Shown: piece by piece, positions 6,119-6,330 of the stretch
How positions within the stretch are numbered: the first letter of the stretch is position 1
How the letters are laid out: each line of letters opens with the position of its first letter
Assembly (NCBI GenBank): GCA_043813305.1
Contig: JBDRLC010000063.1
Coordinates: forward strand, 1 to 6,330
DNA from: JAHIZC01 sp043813305
GTDB lineage: Bacteria > Omnitrophota > Gorgyraeia > Gygaellales > Profunditerraquicolaceae
Length of the DNA: 6,330 bases
Reading direction: 5' to 3'
Program-made: the position numbers and the translations under genes
Notes under the pieces: model-generated
The model's database searches: none
The model's input: only the letters and a program-made list of their open reading frames with translations
What the model was told of the DNA's origin: nothing

Positions 6119-6146
6119 TTAACTCCTCCTCTATGAATTTCTTAGT

Positions 6147-6174
6147 ATAATACCACAATTCCTCACCTTCTCAA
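6147..6174 (-). promoter_or_regulatory. Sigma-70-type promoter for the aldolase/AsmA unit
   Basis: On the minus strand TTGAGA (6174-6169, five of six to the -35 consensus) is followed after 16 bases by TATTAT (6152-6147). An overlapping TATACT gives a second possible -10. Transcription would start near 6140, leaving a leader of about 22 bases that carries the AGGAGGAG ribosome site before the ATG at 6118. Confidence 0.65.
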
Positions 6175-6196
6175 AGCAGATTTTCTCCTAGATAAG

Positions 6197-6330
6197 TCAA
6201 GCAATAGTGTGTAATGGTTGCTGTAAGGCAACATCCTCTAGTTTGTGATATATAAGTTTTGTTAAGCCAAAAACATATCTTTCAGCTGAGAATCTGTTTC
6301 TAAAGCAGCCTATCCTTTTTATACGGCTTC
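6197..6330 (-). CDS. Possible C-terminal fragment of an unidentified protein entering from the right edge
   Basis: A minus-strand frame is open from the window edge to a TGA at 6199-6197, giving 43 residues that begin SRIKRIGCFRNRF and end LQQPLHTIA. It has a basic start followed by AERYVFGLTKLIYHKL, which loosely recalls the end of a transposase, but I cannot place it in a family. An open stretch this short can arise by chance. It does end just before the promoter of the aldolase gene, as a real upstream gene would. I see nothing else in the stretch 6175-6330 apart from a small hairpin (GTTGC/GCAAC) without a T-run. Confidence 0.22.
   Translation of the reverse strand, partial: SRIKRIGCFRNRFSAERYVFGLTKLIYHKLEDVALQQPLHTIA

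Overview
The window carries five nearly or fully complete genes, all on the minus strand, and one partial gene at the low-coordinate edge. The host looks like a diderm (Gram-negative-type) bacterium: there is an AsmA-like envelope protein and a Sec-exported coiled-coil protein, and genes start with strong Shine-Dalgarno sites of the AGGAGG type. The mid-range base composition and many self-complementary intergenic elements would suit an uncultured lineage such as Omnitrophota, but that placement is only an impression. No rRNA, tRNA or marker gene fixes the taxon.

Read in the direction of transcription (right to left), the first unit is 6174 to 3272. A promoter lies just upstream of a DRE-TIM aldolase-like enzyme (5168-6118). 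An AsmA-family protein (3322-5163) follows after only 4 bases, and a rho-independent terminator closes the unit (3270-3303). The second unit begins with an extended -10 promoter (2917-2944), followed by a secreted coiled-coil protein (2354-2896) and an ArsP/YraQ-type permease (1309-2328). The third is a restriction-modification cassette: a DpnA-like adenine methyltransferase (111-989), then the first 35 codons of a probable restriction endonuclease (1-106) running off the edge. The cassette looks more AT-rich than the rest and was probably acquired.

The two long gaps between these units are not empty. Each is filled by a large nested palindrome: element 1 at 1073-1315 and element 2 at 2962-3260. 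Both fold on paper into a long interrupted stem with side hairpins. They share a set of short words in the same order in their outer shells, including AAAGACC(C)TTTGGC and TTTTCGG, while their interiors differ in sequence and size (about 91 versus about 215 bases). I read them as two members of one interspersed structured element, either a MITE-like or REP-like repeat or a structured RNA. This is the least conventional feature of the window. Element 1 overlaps the permease stop codon.

The genes do not form one obvious pathway. The window reads as three independent units separated by repeat or structured spacers.
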